A stretch of 64,000 nucleotides of DNA from Lunularia cruciata (lineage: Eukaryota; Streptophyta; Marchantiopsida; Lunulariales; Lunulariaceae): positions 37,553,034 to 37,617,033 of the forward strand of contig OX419762.1 in NCBI GenBank assembly GCA_948567375.1, written 5' to 3'. The notes under the pieces are model-generated. The model ran no database searches. It saw only the letters and a program-made list of their open reading frames with translations, and was not told the DNA's origin. Position numbers and translations under genes: made by a program. Shown piece by piece: positions 44,121-55,560 of the stretch. The number at the start of each line of letters is the position of its first letter. Positions within the stretch are counted from its first letter, which is position 1.

Positions 44121-45902
44121 TGTTAGACAACCATGTACCATTTGGAGGAAGGGATCTTGTTGTAGAGCTAACCAAAACTTGTTATGGATCTTGGGGTCAA
44201 TTGACACCATTGTAATTGTTGCCGCGATGAGAGGAAGAGACTTCAAATCAGGTCGTTGTGACAGAGCATCAGGGATGATATGGAACCGACTTGGTTTGTA
44301 CTCAAGTTTGATGTCAAACAATTGAAGTTGCTCTTCCCATCAATGATGTCAACTCTTCATGTGCTCCAGGTGTAAGGTCTGCAACAATGGCTTGTGATCA
44401 GTTTGCATGATCACTTGTTTCCCTAAGAGATAATGCCTCCATACCTTGGTGGCATATACCATTGCAAGTTGTTCCCAATCTCGAGTAGAGTAATTTCTTT
44501 CAGCTATATTTAGTTGGCGAGACACAAAGGAAATGGGATGTAGTCCATCTGGAAATTCTTGTTGCAACACAGCTCCAATTGCAAAGTTAGAAGCATCAAA
44601 ATCAACCACACAAGGTAGTTGAGGATCATATGGTTGAAGAATGGGTCTTGAAGACACCATATTTTTCAACTTCTGGAATGCTTCTTCATGTTTGGTGTTC
44701 CACTGGAAGCTCAAGTTCTTTCCCAAGAGGTCAGTCAATGGTGTAGACACATGAGCATAATAGTGGATGAACCGCCGGTAAAAACTAGCCAATCCATTGA
44801 ATGCCCGTACTTCTGTAGCATCCTTTGGGGTAGGCCAATCAATAATGGCCTTGATCTTCTCTTCTTCCATCTTGATCCTCTCTAATGATATCTTATGACC
44901 CAAAAAGGTAACCTCCTTCTGCCAAAAAGCACACTTTGACTTCTTATAGTAAAATTTCCATTGTTGTAGTCATCTTAGGACTTCTTGCATGTGATTCACG
45001 TGTTCTGCCTTTGTCTTGCTATAGATTAAGATATCATCCAAGAACACCACCACTGACCAATCCAATAGCCCATCCAACACCTAATGCATCTAATCCATGA
45101 AGACTGTTGGAGCATTAGTGAGTCCGAAAGGTAGAACTCTCCACTCAAAATGCCCATACCTTGTGCAAAAGGTAGTCTTTTGCACATCCTCTCGATCAAT
45201 CGGAATTTGCCAATAGCCGCTACATAGATCCAACTTGGAAAAGTAACGTGCTCCACTTAGTTGATCAAGTAAGTCATTGATCCGAGGTAAGGGATATGCA
45301 TTCTTCACGGTTTGCTTATTGAGCCCACGATAATCAATACAAAAATGAAGTCCTACATCCTTCTTTGGAACAAATAGTACCGGTGCTCCCCAAGGAGAGG
45401 TACTATGTCGTATGAAGTCTTTTTCCAACAACTCTATAAGTGTTGTTTGCAACTCTTCCAACTCCTTTGGTGAGAGCCAATAGATCGGTCTACTCACTGG
45501 AGTACTCCCTGGCAATAACTTGATCTTGAAAGGCATACCTTGATCGAAGGGTAATCCCTTTGGCAGATCATTTAGAAACACGTCCGCAAACTCCTTAACT
45601 ATCCAATCAACCATTACTTGATGAGGTTCTTGATCCTCCACAGCTTGGTCTTGTGTAATCAGCTTGATCCACACCGCAAATACAGACTTATCTTCCTCTA
45701 AAGCTTGCTCTATGGCTGCTTTACTAACAAACTTCCCTTCTAGGGACTCATCTCTCTTCCAAGCTTGCTCCATGGTTGCCTTCTTGGCAAACTTCCCATC
45801 TTGGGACTCCACTCCCTTCAAGGTTTGCTCTATGGCTACCTTCTCAAGAAACTTCCCATCTTGGGCCTGACTATTCTTAGGTGTCTTACTCAGAGGTGCC
45901 AA
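44028..45902 (-). pseudogene. Element D RT and RNase H with PR-RT linker
   Basis: Frame 45090-45902 (270 codons): three DGKF-type repeats (about 45687-45866), [39 protein letters not shown] and [12 protein letters not shown]. Two TAG codons follow VFMD, the second (45081-45083) shared with copy A. VVVFLDDILIYSK is at about 45045-45010. Frame 44349-44903 carries WPTPKDATEVRAFNGLASFY, VVDFDASNFAIGAVLQQEF and MQTDHKPLLQTLHLEHMKS (RNase H). Frame 44028-44321 continues into the linker before integrase. Confidence 0.9.
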
Positions 45903-45956
45903 ACAACCTAATCGGAAATTCCTACCTTGGTGTTGTACTTGAATTTGGCGTTGGGT

Positions 45957-46304
45957 TCAATTGAATTGAACCTTATGACATTCAAGCCAAGGTAGACCCA
46001 GAATGATATCATAGTATAGAGGTGCCACTACAAACCTCATACACTCCAAATACTCCTTCCCAATCTTGAAGGTAATAGGATGCGAGGTGCGGAATGCAGA
46101 ACCTTTTCTATCATCCGCCATCATCAAACTACTTCCAATTACTAGCTTGATAGGAATACCTAATTCCTTTGCTACTTGCATAGACATGCAATTCTTTGAA
46201 CTCCCAGAATCAACCAAAATCCTACAACCCTGATTAGATATCATACCTTGCAAGTGAAGCAGACTTGCATAGGTCAAGCCTTCAATCCCATTGGAACTAA
46301 TCAA
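45957..46304 (-). pseudogene. Element D protease (catalytic motif intact)
   Basis: A 115-codon frame: [71 protein letters not shown] and the ILG flap-side motif are both present, as expected for a retropepsin-like aspartic protease that matures gag-pol. The frame ends at 45957 just before the linker, so it is not fused in phase to RT. Confidence 0.85.
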
Positions 46305-47239
46305 GCTCCTAGTCGGTGGCTCAAAATCTCCTATTGGGATTCCTTGTTTCTCTGATCATTCTGCTCCACAACCTCCACTTGGGTAACTTGTCGAGGTCAT
46401 CCATTCTTGAGTGGACATTCAGCAATGCAATGCCCCAATTGGCGACAATAAAAACAACCACCATTTTGTTGCAATTTCTCTCTGTCCGCCATGCCTAGTG
46501 GTCTTCATTGAATTGCATCAATCTCCATTGGTGCTGGCTCCTCCACTTGTGTGTAGTGTATTGGTAGGCTTTGTGGAGGTCAAGGTCGAGACCAAGTTGT
46601 TGCCACCAAGGAATCAAAATGTTTGGCCAACCGCATGGCTTCCTCCAAGTGTTGTGGCTCTTGCATGGTTACCTATAATTTGGTTCTTGCCTTCAAGCCC
46701 CTCACGAATCAATCCAAAGCTTCACCTTCCAAAATATCTGGGATTTGCATGATGGTATTTTGCAATTGTGAGATGTAACTTCTTACAGAGCCAATCTGTT
46801 TCAACTCTGCCAACTTATTTTGTGCAGCTCGTGTGGCATTTATAGCCTAGAACCGACTGATTATTGCGCTCTTGAATTCTGCCCATGTCAAGATTGGTGC
46901 AACCATTTGTGGTTGGGCTTGCTCCACTCGGAATCTCCACCATAGCTTTGCTACTCCATCCAATTGGCTAGAAGCCAAGAGAATCTATTTTTGCTCATCT
47001 TGTAAATTGGTAGCTTCAAAATAACATTCACAATCAAACACAAAATTCTCCACTGCACCCGGGAGATTCTTGCCTTCAAATACCTTGGGTTTAGGGAATC
47101 GAATGCAATCTTCTCCATCTTGAACTGGCGCTCTGTCTATCTGTTCTTGTTGTTGCTGGTCTCGTTCATCCAACAATCGAGTAAGATGCTTGATTTGTTG
47201 TTGCATTGCAAGGATAACATCCGGTATTGCCGCCATCAC
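46305..47239 (-). pseudogene. Element D gag
   Basis: Starts MAAIPDVILAMQQQIKHLTR near 47236, open to a stop after NLQDEQK (46985). It continues through LASSQLDGVAKLWWRFRVEQ with stops near 46855 and 46710, and has an intact CCHC knuckle CFYCRQLGHCIAECP at about 46420-46464. Co-linear with B 12243-13140. Confidence 0.85.
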
Positions 47240-47493
47240 TTCTACTCTATTCCACTACCCTCAATTTATCTAGTTGATTTACACATAGAACAACACGTCC
47301 ACCGTTCTCCATAAGTTACCACTGGAAGTATTAAGGGTTCCTCTGAGACGGTGATCATATGTAGAAAATCCTGCCCAAAGCGCGAGGTGATGAATTGTGT
47401 GAAACAATGCTTTGGTAATATCTGGACATGAAAGTCCCAATGGTTTGGCGGAAGTGGATTTGGTGGTCCATAAATTCCATCCATCCCATTCCT

Positions 47494-47506
47494 GCTCTGA
47501 TACCAA
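47494..47506 (-). other. Element D primer-binding site
   Basis: Reverse strand reads TTGGTATCAGAGC immediately after the 5' LTR. Confidence 0.95.
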
Positions 47507-47915
47507 TGTAAAAGACCGAAACCAAGGAGAGAAATAAGAGAATGGAAACTCACATTGGGACACTTGAATGAGGGAAAACTCCGAATGCCTAGCATGAGCT
47601 TCGGCTTTCGTATTTATAGGTAGCATACAAGGCCCTTGAAGCTTCTCAAGAAGCTTCCTTGAGCCGCTTTCTTGGAGTGCAAGCCAAGTTAACCAGGAAG
47701 TTTCTCAAGAAGCTTCCTTCTAGAAGTCGCCTACTTGGCGTGCAAGCTAAGCTAGTTAGAAGCTTCTAGAAGCTACCTGCTTAAGGCACAAGTTAACTAG
47801 TTGGGAAGCTTCCCAAGAAGCTTCTTAGATACTTCTAGAATGTTCTAGGCTATTTTGTCTTATTCTCTACTTTGTAAGCCCGACTAACTTTGTCATTAAA
47901 CTCCATATTGTTACA
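47507..47915 (-). repeat. Element D 5' LTR
   Basis: Reverse of TGTAACAATATGG...TTTTACA. TATAAATA on the minus strand is at 47611-47618. GAAgcTTCtaGAAgcTac at 47759-47776 is the counterpart of the perfect pattern in the 3' LTR. Confidence 0.95.
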
Positions 47916-47920
47916 ACATC

Positions 47921-49053
47921 ATTTGAGAATGAATTATTCATTGGTTCAACTCCATCATGATCATAGGCCCTAAATAACAAATTAACATTTGCATGTTTTT
48001 TTCTTGTCTATCTTCAATATCATAATAATATTCAAATAAGAGTATCATCCACCTTGCTAACCTTCACTTCAAATTAGGCTTGTTGAAGATGTACTTCATA
48101 GCCTTGTGATCTCTAACAATGATGGTATTCTTTCCAATCAAGTAGTGTCAAAAGTTCTTGAGAGCAAAAATCACTATCAACCCTTCCCTCTTTGTGATTG
48201 AATAGTTTTTATCTTTTGAGACCATTTTTATACTAGCATAAGCTATTGGATGATCATGCATATCTTTGTCTAAATTTAGTAGGAGTGCATCCTATAGATA
48301 CATTAGACTCATCAATGTAAAGGATGAAGAGCTTACTCTAAATAGGTTTAGCAAGAATTGGAGCAAGCACAAGGGATTGGTTGAGCTCCTCAAAAGCTTT
48401 GAAAGCCTCCTTATCCTCCAAAATCACTATGTATTCTACACTCTTTTTCATGTAAATGGTCAATACATAAACCTTGTTAGAAAATGAGAAGATAAACCTC
48501 CTATAGTACCCAAAAATCCCCAAGAATTGAAGTAACTTTCTTGAGCTTGAAGAAATAGAAACTTGGAGATTTTCCTCAAGTTTTGAAGATCCATTGCTAT
48601 TCCATCTTAAAAAATGATATACCCCAAAAGTAAATCTTCTTTACAACCAAAGATGCACTTCTCTTGGTTGAGTGATGCATTTCCTTCATCAAAGCATTGT
48701 AGGACCTTGATCAAAAGCTCAAAGTGTTTTTCCTTGCTCCCATAGACACAAAAGTCATCAATGAAATGTCTCACAAATTTCCCAATGAGGGTTCAAACAA
48801 TTTGTTCATGAAGTGTTGAAATGTGACTAGAGTATTACAAAGTCCAAAAGATATAAGCTTGAAAACATAAGTTTCCCAAGGTGTGGTGAATATGGTGAGT
48901 TGTTGATGCTATGGTGCAATTTGTTTTAGTTATAGCTATTATAACCATATCAAAAATTATACCTCTCATGATTTGCAACCTATTCTAACATCTCATCAAT
49001 GAATAGCAAAGGGTAGTAGTCTTTCTTAGTAACTATCTTGAGTAAATCCAAAG
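47921..49053 (-). pseudogene. Element G RT palm to RNase H
   Basis: Read right to left: KKDYYPLPFIDEMLE near 49010, then a decayed palm. The connection LQFLGIFGYYRRFIFSFSNKVYVLTIY is at about 48430-48525, followed by KEAFKAFEELNQSLVLAPIL. RNase H-like IDESNVSIGC is near 48290 and ELLTLLDWK-type and FEVKVSKVDDTL sequence follow to 48030. The linker RAYDHDGVEPMNNSFSN ends at 47921, where E entered. Stops are frequent. Confidence 0.7.
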
Positions 49054-49528
49054 TGTAACAATATGGAGTTAGCATACAAGTTAGTCAAGACTAACAATGT
49101 AACAAATAGGCCAAATTAGCCAAGAATTTTAAAGATGTTTGAGAATCATCTATGGAACTTCTAGGAAGTTTCTTGGTATCTTCCGAGTTTCAAACAATGT
49201 AGATGCCAAGTAGGCAACTTCTATGAGGAAGCTTCTTGAGAATTTTCTTAGCTAGCATGCCAAGTAGGTGACTTCTAGAAAGAAGTTTCTTGCAAAAGCT
49301 TCTTGACTAGCTTAGCTTACATGACAAGTAGGTGGCTTCTAAAAGGAAACTTATTGAGAAGCTTCTCAACTAGCTTAGCTTGCACTCTAAGAAGCTTCCC
49401 AAGGCCTTGTATATTCTCTATAAATACCAAAGTCCAAGCTCATGCTAAGTATTTAGAGTTTCTTTCGTTCAAGAGTCCCAATGTGATCTTTCACTTCCAT
49501 TTTTGTATTTCTTCCTTGGTCGTTTATA
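49054..49528 (+). repeat. Element H 5' LTR
   Basis: TGTAACAATATGGAG...GTTTATA (terminal CA mutated to TA), followed by TTGGTATCAAAATAG, a decayed primer site (49529-49543). TATAAATA is at about 49420. U3 units are present, but the heat-shock pattern is not perfect. Confidence 0.9.
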
Positions 49529-49543
49529 TTGGTATCAAAATAG

Positions 49544-50690
49544 AAATGGGACATATAGAATTTATGGACCACAAAATCCATTTTTCCCAAACCATTGGGA
49601 TTTTTTTGTCCATGTACTACCCGAGCGTTATCTCACATTTTGGTCAAAAGTTTTTGATTATGATCACTTTGTCTAATGAACCCTTGATACTTCCAATTGA
49701 AATTTACAAAGAATTGTAGACATGTTGCATCTACATGTTAACTTAGATAATTATAGATAATTTAATAGAGTAGTAGCTATGGTAGCAATGCCCAAAGTTA
49801 TCATTATTATGTAGGAAAAAATCTAGCAACTTACTCAGTTTTTGGGAGAAAGATATTATTAATGACAATAACATATAGAGAGAACGCCATTTCTGGAAGG
49901 AAAGGAGCAAATCAAATTTCCAAAGCCCAAGGTATTTGAAGGCAAGAATTTCTTAGATGTAGCGGAGAATTTTGTGTTTAATTGCAAATGTTATTTTGAA
50001 GTTACAAATCTTCAAGATGAACAAAGATAGATTCCTATCTTTGTTCAAGCCAATTGGATGGAGTGGCAAAATTGTGGTGGCAATTCCAAGTGGAGCAAGT
50101 TGAATGGCAATTTTTTGTACTAATCTTGACATCAGAAGAATTCAAAAGTGCAATAATTAAGATATTCCAAGCTATAAATGTTGCACAAGTTGCACAAGAT
50201 AGATTGGTCGAATTGAAGCAGATTGGTTTTGTGAGAAACTACATCACTCAATTCCAAAACAACATCACTCAATTCCAAACATATCAAAGATGAAGCTTTA
50301 GATCAATTTATGAAGGCTTGAAATCACACACCAAATTAGAAATGACCATATGGGAACCCAAACACTTAGAAGAAGCCATGAAATTGGTTGAGAGCTTTGA
50401 TTCCTTGGTTGTGACAACTTGGTCTTGACCTAGGCCTTCACAAGATCTACCAATACAATACACGTGGGTGGAAGAGCCAATACCAATGGAGATTGATGTC
50501 ATCCAAAAGAGAGCACTTGGTACTATAGATAAGAAGAGACTGGAAAAATTGTTGTTGCTTTGATTGTTGCTAATTGGACATCACATTGCTGAATGTACAC
50601 TCATGACCCCAACAAATCACCCAAATGGAGTTTGTGGAGCATGATGATTAGGGAAACAAATAATCCCAATAGGAGAGATTGAACTACCTA
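49544..50690 (+). pseudogene. Element H leader and gag
   Basis: The leader frame begins MGHIEFMDHKIHFSQTIGIF at 49548, the counterpart of the A and B leader frame. Gag pieces: FPKPKVFEGKNFLDVAENF (49920-49975) and MDGVAKLWWQFQVEQVEWQF in the frame 50054-50293. The zinc-knuckle region near 50550-50600 is scrambled by shifts. Full of stops. Confidence 0.8.
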
Positions 50691-52560
50691 CTAAGAACTT
50701 GATTAGTTTCAATGGGGTTGAAGGCTTGAACTATACAAGTTTAAGTTGCTTATAAAGTATAATATCTGATTGTGGTTGTAGAATTTTGGTTGATTTTGGA
50801 AATTTAGAGAATTGCATATCCATGCAATTAGTAAAAGAATTAGGTATTCTTATCAAGTTGGTACCTGGAAGTAGATTGATAATGGTGGATGGTAGAAAGG
50901 GTTTTGCTTTCCATCCTCACATCTTGTTACATTCAAGATTGGGAAGAAGTATTTAGAATGTATGAGATTTGTAGTGGAATCTTTACACTATGTTATCATT
51001 TTAGCTTTTCCTTGGCTTGAATGTCATAAGGTTCAATTTGATTGGATCCAATGACAAATTCAAATACAACCCCAAGGTAATAATTACCAATTAGATTGTC
51101 TGGCACTTTTGAATAAGACACTAGGAATAGTTAGTCCCAAGATGGGAAGTTTATCAATAAAGTAGCCATAGAGCAAGCTTTGGAGGAAGATATTCTTATT
51201 TTTGTATGTTTGTTAAGCCAATTGTGCATGGAGGATCTGATGATGCTAGAAGTCTCCTCAAGCAATGGTTGATCATATAGTTCAAGAGTTTGCATATGTG
51301 TTTCTAGATGATCTACCAAAAGGTTTGTACTCTAATTGTGTTATGCCTTTCAAGATTGAGTATTGCCAAGAAATATTTTAATGAGTATACCATTCTGTTG
51401 ACTCACTAAAGGAGCTAGAAGAGCTATAAATAGCACTAGTGGAGTTATGGAGAAGCATATTATTATATATAGGTATACAAAAACAGATGTTGTTTTATAT
51501 ATAGTACATTTCCTTGGGGAGCACCAGTACTATTTGTCTCAAAGAAGGATGGAAGGCTTTGCTTCCATATTGACTACCATGGCCTTCATAAACAAACAAT
51601 GAAGAATACATACCCTTTGTCTCAAATTGATGACTTGCTAGATGAATTAAGTGGAGCACAATACTTCTCCAAGTTGGATCTTTGAAGTAGCTATTGGTAG
51701 ATTCTAATTGATAGAGAGGATGTGAAAAAGATTACCTTTTGCACAAGATATGGGCATTTTAAATAGAGAGTTTTACCTTTTGGGCTTTCTAATGCTCTAG
51801 CAATCTTTATGGATCAAATGCATTGGATATTGGATAGGCTATTAGATTGGTACATGATAGTGTTATTGGATGATATTTTAATTTATTAAGAAAGAGACAA
51901 AACACATGAATCACGCAAAAGAAGTCCTAAGATGACTCCATCAATGGAAGTTTTATTACAAGAAGTCAAAGTGTGCTTTTTGGTAGAAGAAAGTTACCTT
52001 CTTGGATCATAAGGTCTCATTGGAGGGGATCAAGATAAAAGAAGAGAAACTCAAGGTCATTATTGCTTGGCCTACTTCAAAGGATGTCACAAGAGTGTGG
52101 GAATTTAATAGATTAGCATGTTTTTACTAATAGTTCATCTACTACTATGCTCACGTGGCCATACCATTTACCAATCTCTTGGGAAAGAACTCAAGCTTTT
52201 AGTGGGCCATCAAGTAAAAAGAAGCATTCAATAAGTTGAACCATATGGTGTCTTCAAGATCCATTATTCAACCATATGATCCTCAACTACATTGTGTGGT
52301 TGATTTATGCTTCTAACTTTGCCTATAGAGTTGTGTTGCAATAGGAATTTTTATATGAGTTTTTTATGAGTACATCCATTTGCCTTTGTGTCTCACTGAC
52401 TAAATACCATAGAAAATAATTACTCTACTCAAGATCAAGAACAACTAGCAATGGTATATGCCACTTAGGTATGGAGGCATTATCTCTTGGAGAAATAGTG
52501 ATCATACAAACCAATCACAAACCTTTGTTGTAGACATCACATTTTGAACCCATGAAGAGT
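50691..52560 (+). pseudogene. Element H protease, RT and RNase H
   Basis: Protease remnant ILVDFGNLENC near 50780 and FKIGKKYLECMRF near 50935. One linker unit, [19 protein letters not shown], is at about 51133-51190. [23 protein letters not shown] (51530-51590), SKLDL then a TGA, and MIVLLDDILIY near 51855-51890 (FLDD as LLDD). About 40 extra bases lie near 51450-51500, before the PWGAPVLF block. RNase H pieces run to about 52560. Confidence 0.8.
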
Positions 52561-54046
52561 CAACATCATTGATAGGAGCAACAATTATAGATGTTTGACA
52601 TCAAACTTGAGTACAAACCTGATTGGTCCCATATCATTCCCATGCCTATCACAATGACATGGTTTGAAGCTTCTTCTTGAACCTCTCATTGCGGTGGCAA
52701 TTGCGATAGTGTCAATTAACTCAAAAGTCAAATCAAGTTTAAGGTCATTTTGCAATAATATTATGAGAGCAACCAACATCACAAGTCCATGTGGTCACAT
52801 GGTTTTTGACAAGACCTTGGGTACTCTACAATGCCAATGGTGGTGAGCCAACATGGCACAAGAATTTTGAGAGTTTGTCCAATCTTGTGAGAGCAACCAA
52901 TATCACAAGTCCAATAACCAAAAGCTAAGTGGAGTCATTCAACCACTTCCTATCCCATCTGCTTGATAAGAACATGTGAACTTAGATCTCATCACATCTT
53001 TTCCAAGGACAAAGCAAGGTTATATAGCAATTATGGTGGTTGTTGATAAGCTTAGCATGCAGATTCATTTGGATATTTTTGATGCTCCAACATTGGCCCA
53101 AATCTACTTTGATATTGTCTTCAAGTACCATGGGATGCCAAGAGTCCTCATCTTTGATCAAGATCCATACTTTATTGGTAAATTTTGGTAAGAGCTTTTT
53201 AAACTTTTTGGGACCAAGCTTGCCTTGTTAATAACTTATCATCCTCAAATGGATAGACAAACAAAATGAAAAAATTGCACTTTGGAAGACATGCTACATG
53301 CTTTTGTCAATGTTTACCACACTGATTGGGATACTTGTCTAGTAGTTGTTGAGTTCACCTACAATTATTTCAAGCATGCAAGTATTGGCTTTTCCCCTTC
53401 TTCCTTAATTATTAGTAAGATCCACTTGTTCTTGATTCTCTTCTTGCTCTTCCATCATCTTAGGTCACACATACTTCCACCTTCTTATCCATGTTATTTA
53501 AATCCCTACACCAAGCCAAGCCACATCTTCTTATTGCTCAAAATTGACAAAAGCAATATGTTGATAAACATCATTATGATCTCACCTTTCATACTTTCTT
53601 CTAAAAACCTTATTTTTCCACTTGATATCCACGTTTATAAAATTGCTCCCAATTGGATAAGTCTATTTGAGATTACTCAAATTATTTCTCTTGTTGCCTA
53701 TTGACTTGCTCTCCCCAATCAAATGCAGATCCATCTTTTCTTCCATGTTTCAAAACACAAACCCTTTGTTTCTAACTCATCATCTTTTTTCTACCCGTCT
53801 CCAACCTCCTTCTCCTCCCATCCTCATCAATGATCATGAGGAGTATGAAGTTGATCAAATACTCATATGTTGTATCATCCAACATGGCCACCAATAACAC
53901 ATTGAGTATAAAGTTCTTTGGAAAGGGTATCTTCTTCATGATGCCACATGGGAGCCTCTTTTGCATCTCCATAATGCACCCTCAACCCTACAAGAGTTGA
54001 GGATTTTCTAACAATGAGGCCATCATCAACTAGCAGTGGAGGAATA
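52561..54046 (+). pseudogene. Element H integrase and chromodomain
   Basis: The frame 52976-53191 has LDLITSFPRTKQGYI (first D), VLIFDQDPYF and GKFW. The frame 53282-53704 has MEDMLHAFVNVYHTDW and VVEFTYNYFKHAS, then the C-terminal module (IAPNWISLFEI). Chromodomain pieces are at 53830-53990 (EEYEVDQILI, YKVLWKGYLLHDATWEP across a shift). A G-rich tract (AGTGGAGGAATA) precedes the 3' LTR. Confidence 0.8.
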
Positions 54047-54401
54047 TGTAACAATATGGAGTTAGTAGACAAGTTAGTCAAGACTAAAAAGGTAGCAAAT
54101 AAGCCAAATTAGCCAAGAATTCTCAGAATATTCTAATAGCATCTATAGAGCTTCTATGAAGTTTCTTGGTACATTCCAAGAATTGGGTAATATGTATGAC
54201 AAGTAGGCAACTTCTAGAGGAAGCTTCTTGGGAAGCTTCCATACTAGCTTTGTTGTATACCAAGTAGCTAGCTTCTAGAAAGAAGCTTCTTCGGAAGCTT
54301 TACAACTAGCTTAGCTTGCATGCCAAGAAAGTGGTCCTTAGAAGGAAACTTCTTGAGAAGCTTCTCAAGAGCCTTGTATGTTCCATATAAATACCAAAGC
54401 C
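54047..54401 (+). repeat. Element H 3' LTR, left part
   Basis: TGTAACAATATGGAG through the TATAAATA box at about 54387-54394, cut at AAGCC (54397-54401) by solo LTR X. The right part is 55098-55191. Confidence 0.9.
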
Positions 54402-55093
54402 TGTAACACCCATTTGTGCATGTGTGTGGTATTGTGATATTTAGCTTGGTATTACAAGTACTTAAGAGATATTATTTATATAGAGATAAAGGATGGTTCT
54501 ATATTAGTCATGGTTAGCTAAAGTTAGTCATAGCTAAGATAGAGGGGACCTTACTTTAGAGGAAGCAAAAAAGATGAGCACCACTATTTTGGATTTTAGT
54601 GTGTTGACTTGGTATTATTCCTAGGTGTTTGGCTTTGAGGAAAGAGTTGAGAACTCTTGGGCCCGCAAGCCTTTTTGTTTTGGATTCTTCTTTAGTCCAA
54701 GGATAGCCCATGTGAAGGAATCCTTGACTTAGTGGTTGGGTCAAGATAGGACCACATGCTTAGGGGAATATGCCCATGTGAATGGATATTCCTTTCTACT
54801 TTTTGACTTTACTTGACTTTTAGTCTAGTAACTTGAGTTACTACAGCAATTAGTAACTTTGGTACGTAACTATTTCACAAGTATATAAACAAGGGGTGAG
54901 GAGGTACTCATCATCCTTTCATTTGCAACTATCTCTCTCTCATTGAGTTCTCTAGTGAGCAATGTCTTGAGTCTTGGAGTGTTAGCCTTGGAGGAGTATG
55001 ATGAAGTTTGGGTTCTTTGCCTTCTTAGTCCATGGTGCGTTACCATAATAGCCATCAGAGGTTCATCCTGAGTGAGAGACAGGCCGGCTCACA
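54402..55093 (+). repeat. Solo LTR X of an unassigned retroelement
   Basis: TGTAACACCC...GGCTCACA is flanked by AGCC (54398-54401, 55094-55097; five bases AAGCC if the last A is not counted as element). It has a TATA box TATATAAA at 54882-54889 followed by a CT-rich transcribed-looking stretch. The sequence differs from both family-1 and family-2 LTRs. No internal region is attached. It sits about 8 bases downstream of H's own TATA. Confidence 0.8.
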
Positions 55094-55097
55094 AGCC

Positions 55098-55191
55098 AAT
55101 GCTCATGCTAGGAATTTGGAGTTTCTCTTATTCAAGAGTCCCAATTGGATCCTCACTCTAGTCTTCCATTCTCTCTCCTCCATCTTTTGCA
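55098..55191 (+). repeat. Element H 3' LTR, right part
   Basis: AATGCTCATGCTAGGAATTTGG through CTTTTGCA is the R/U5 region of the family-1 LTR. It is followed by CAAAG, the H target duplication. Confidence 0.9.
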
Positions 55192-55196
55192 CAAAG

Positions 55197-55560
55197 CTTG
55201 TTATTCTTCTTTTTCCCAATCACAATTGAAGACATCCACTTTGAATTCTCTACCTCAAAGATAAACCTAATCCCCTTGAGCTGATCAATCTCCTCCTTCA
55301 CAACTAAAGCTATTGGTGGGCTAATGTAATGTTACCTTTGGTGGATTGGTCTTGCATGTAACTCCATCTCTATCTGGTGCTCCTCTAAGATTACTTCCTT
55401 GAGATCCTTGTAACTAAAAGCAAACACATGGATAAACTTGCAAAAAATCTCCTCAATTCTTACCTTCTCTTCCTTGGTAACAATTGGACCATATTTCAAG
55501 GTAGATAGTCTCCTATCTATCTCTTCATGTATCAATGGTGATTTATCGAGGTCTTTGAGG
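55197..55560 (-). pseudogene. Element G RT N-terminal region
   Basis: Read right to left. The frame 55332-55535 (IDRRLSTLKYGPIVTKEEK, FSYKDLKEVILEEHQIEMEL) is followed by ISPPIALVVKEEIDQLKGIRF and EVENSKWMSSIVIGKKKNN, the typical entry into a Ty3/gypsy RT. It continues at 49053 after removing H. Upstream (right) of about 55560 no protease or gag can be recognised. Confidence 0.75.

Larger units (their letters stand above)
42284..47915 (-). mobile_element. Element D: family-1 chromovirus, best-preserved minus copy
   Basis: LTRs at 42284-42705 and 47507-47915, a perfect primer site, a G-rich polypurine tract and perfect ACATC target duplication (42279-42283, 47916-47920), which includes the last three bases of E's LTR. 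All domains are present in order, and D alone keeps the protease D-S-G motif among these family-1 copies. Frames are still broken by stops and small shifts. Confidence 0.95.
49054..55191 (+). mobile_element. Element H: divergent family-1 chromovirus inserted in G RT
   Basis: LTRs 49054-49528 and 54047-54401 plus 55098-55191, with perfect CAAAG target duplication (49049-49053, 55192-55196). Removing it joins G's RT in phase around KKNNKLWIY. H differs from the other copies in U3, has only one PR-RT linker unit and is heavily decayed, so it belongs to an older or separate subfamily. Its 3' LTR is split by solo LTR X. Confidence 0.9.
20754..55560 (-). mobile_element. Element G: lineage-3 (Tat/Athila-like) Ty3/gypsy remnant, host of the nest
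   Basis: Three separated blocks read as one minus-strand pol when later insertions are removed: RT N-terminus (55197-55560), RT-RH (47921-49053) and IN (20808-22190). The joins are continuous. Across H, the RT reads KKKNNKLWIY then the KKDYYPLPFIDEMLE block. Across E, RVYDHDGVEP-type linker sequence continues into ELMTIS. No LTR was identified for G, and its gag and protease are not recognisable right of 55560. The RT wording (KKDYYPLPFIDEMLE, EVENSKWMSSIV) and the lack of a chromodomain point to the Tat/Athila side. It is the oldest element of the nest. Confidence 0.75.
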
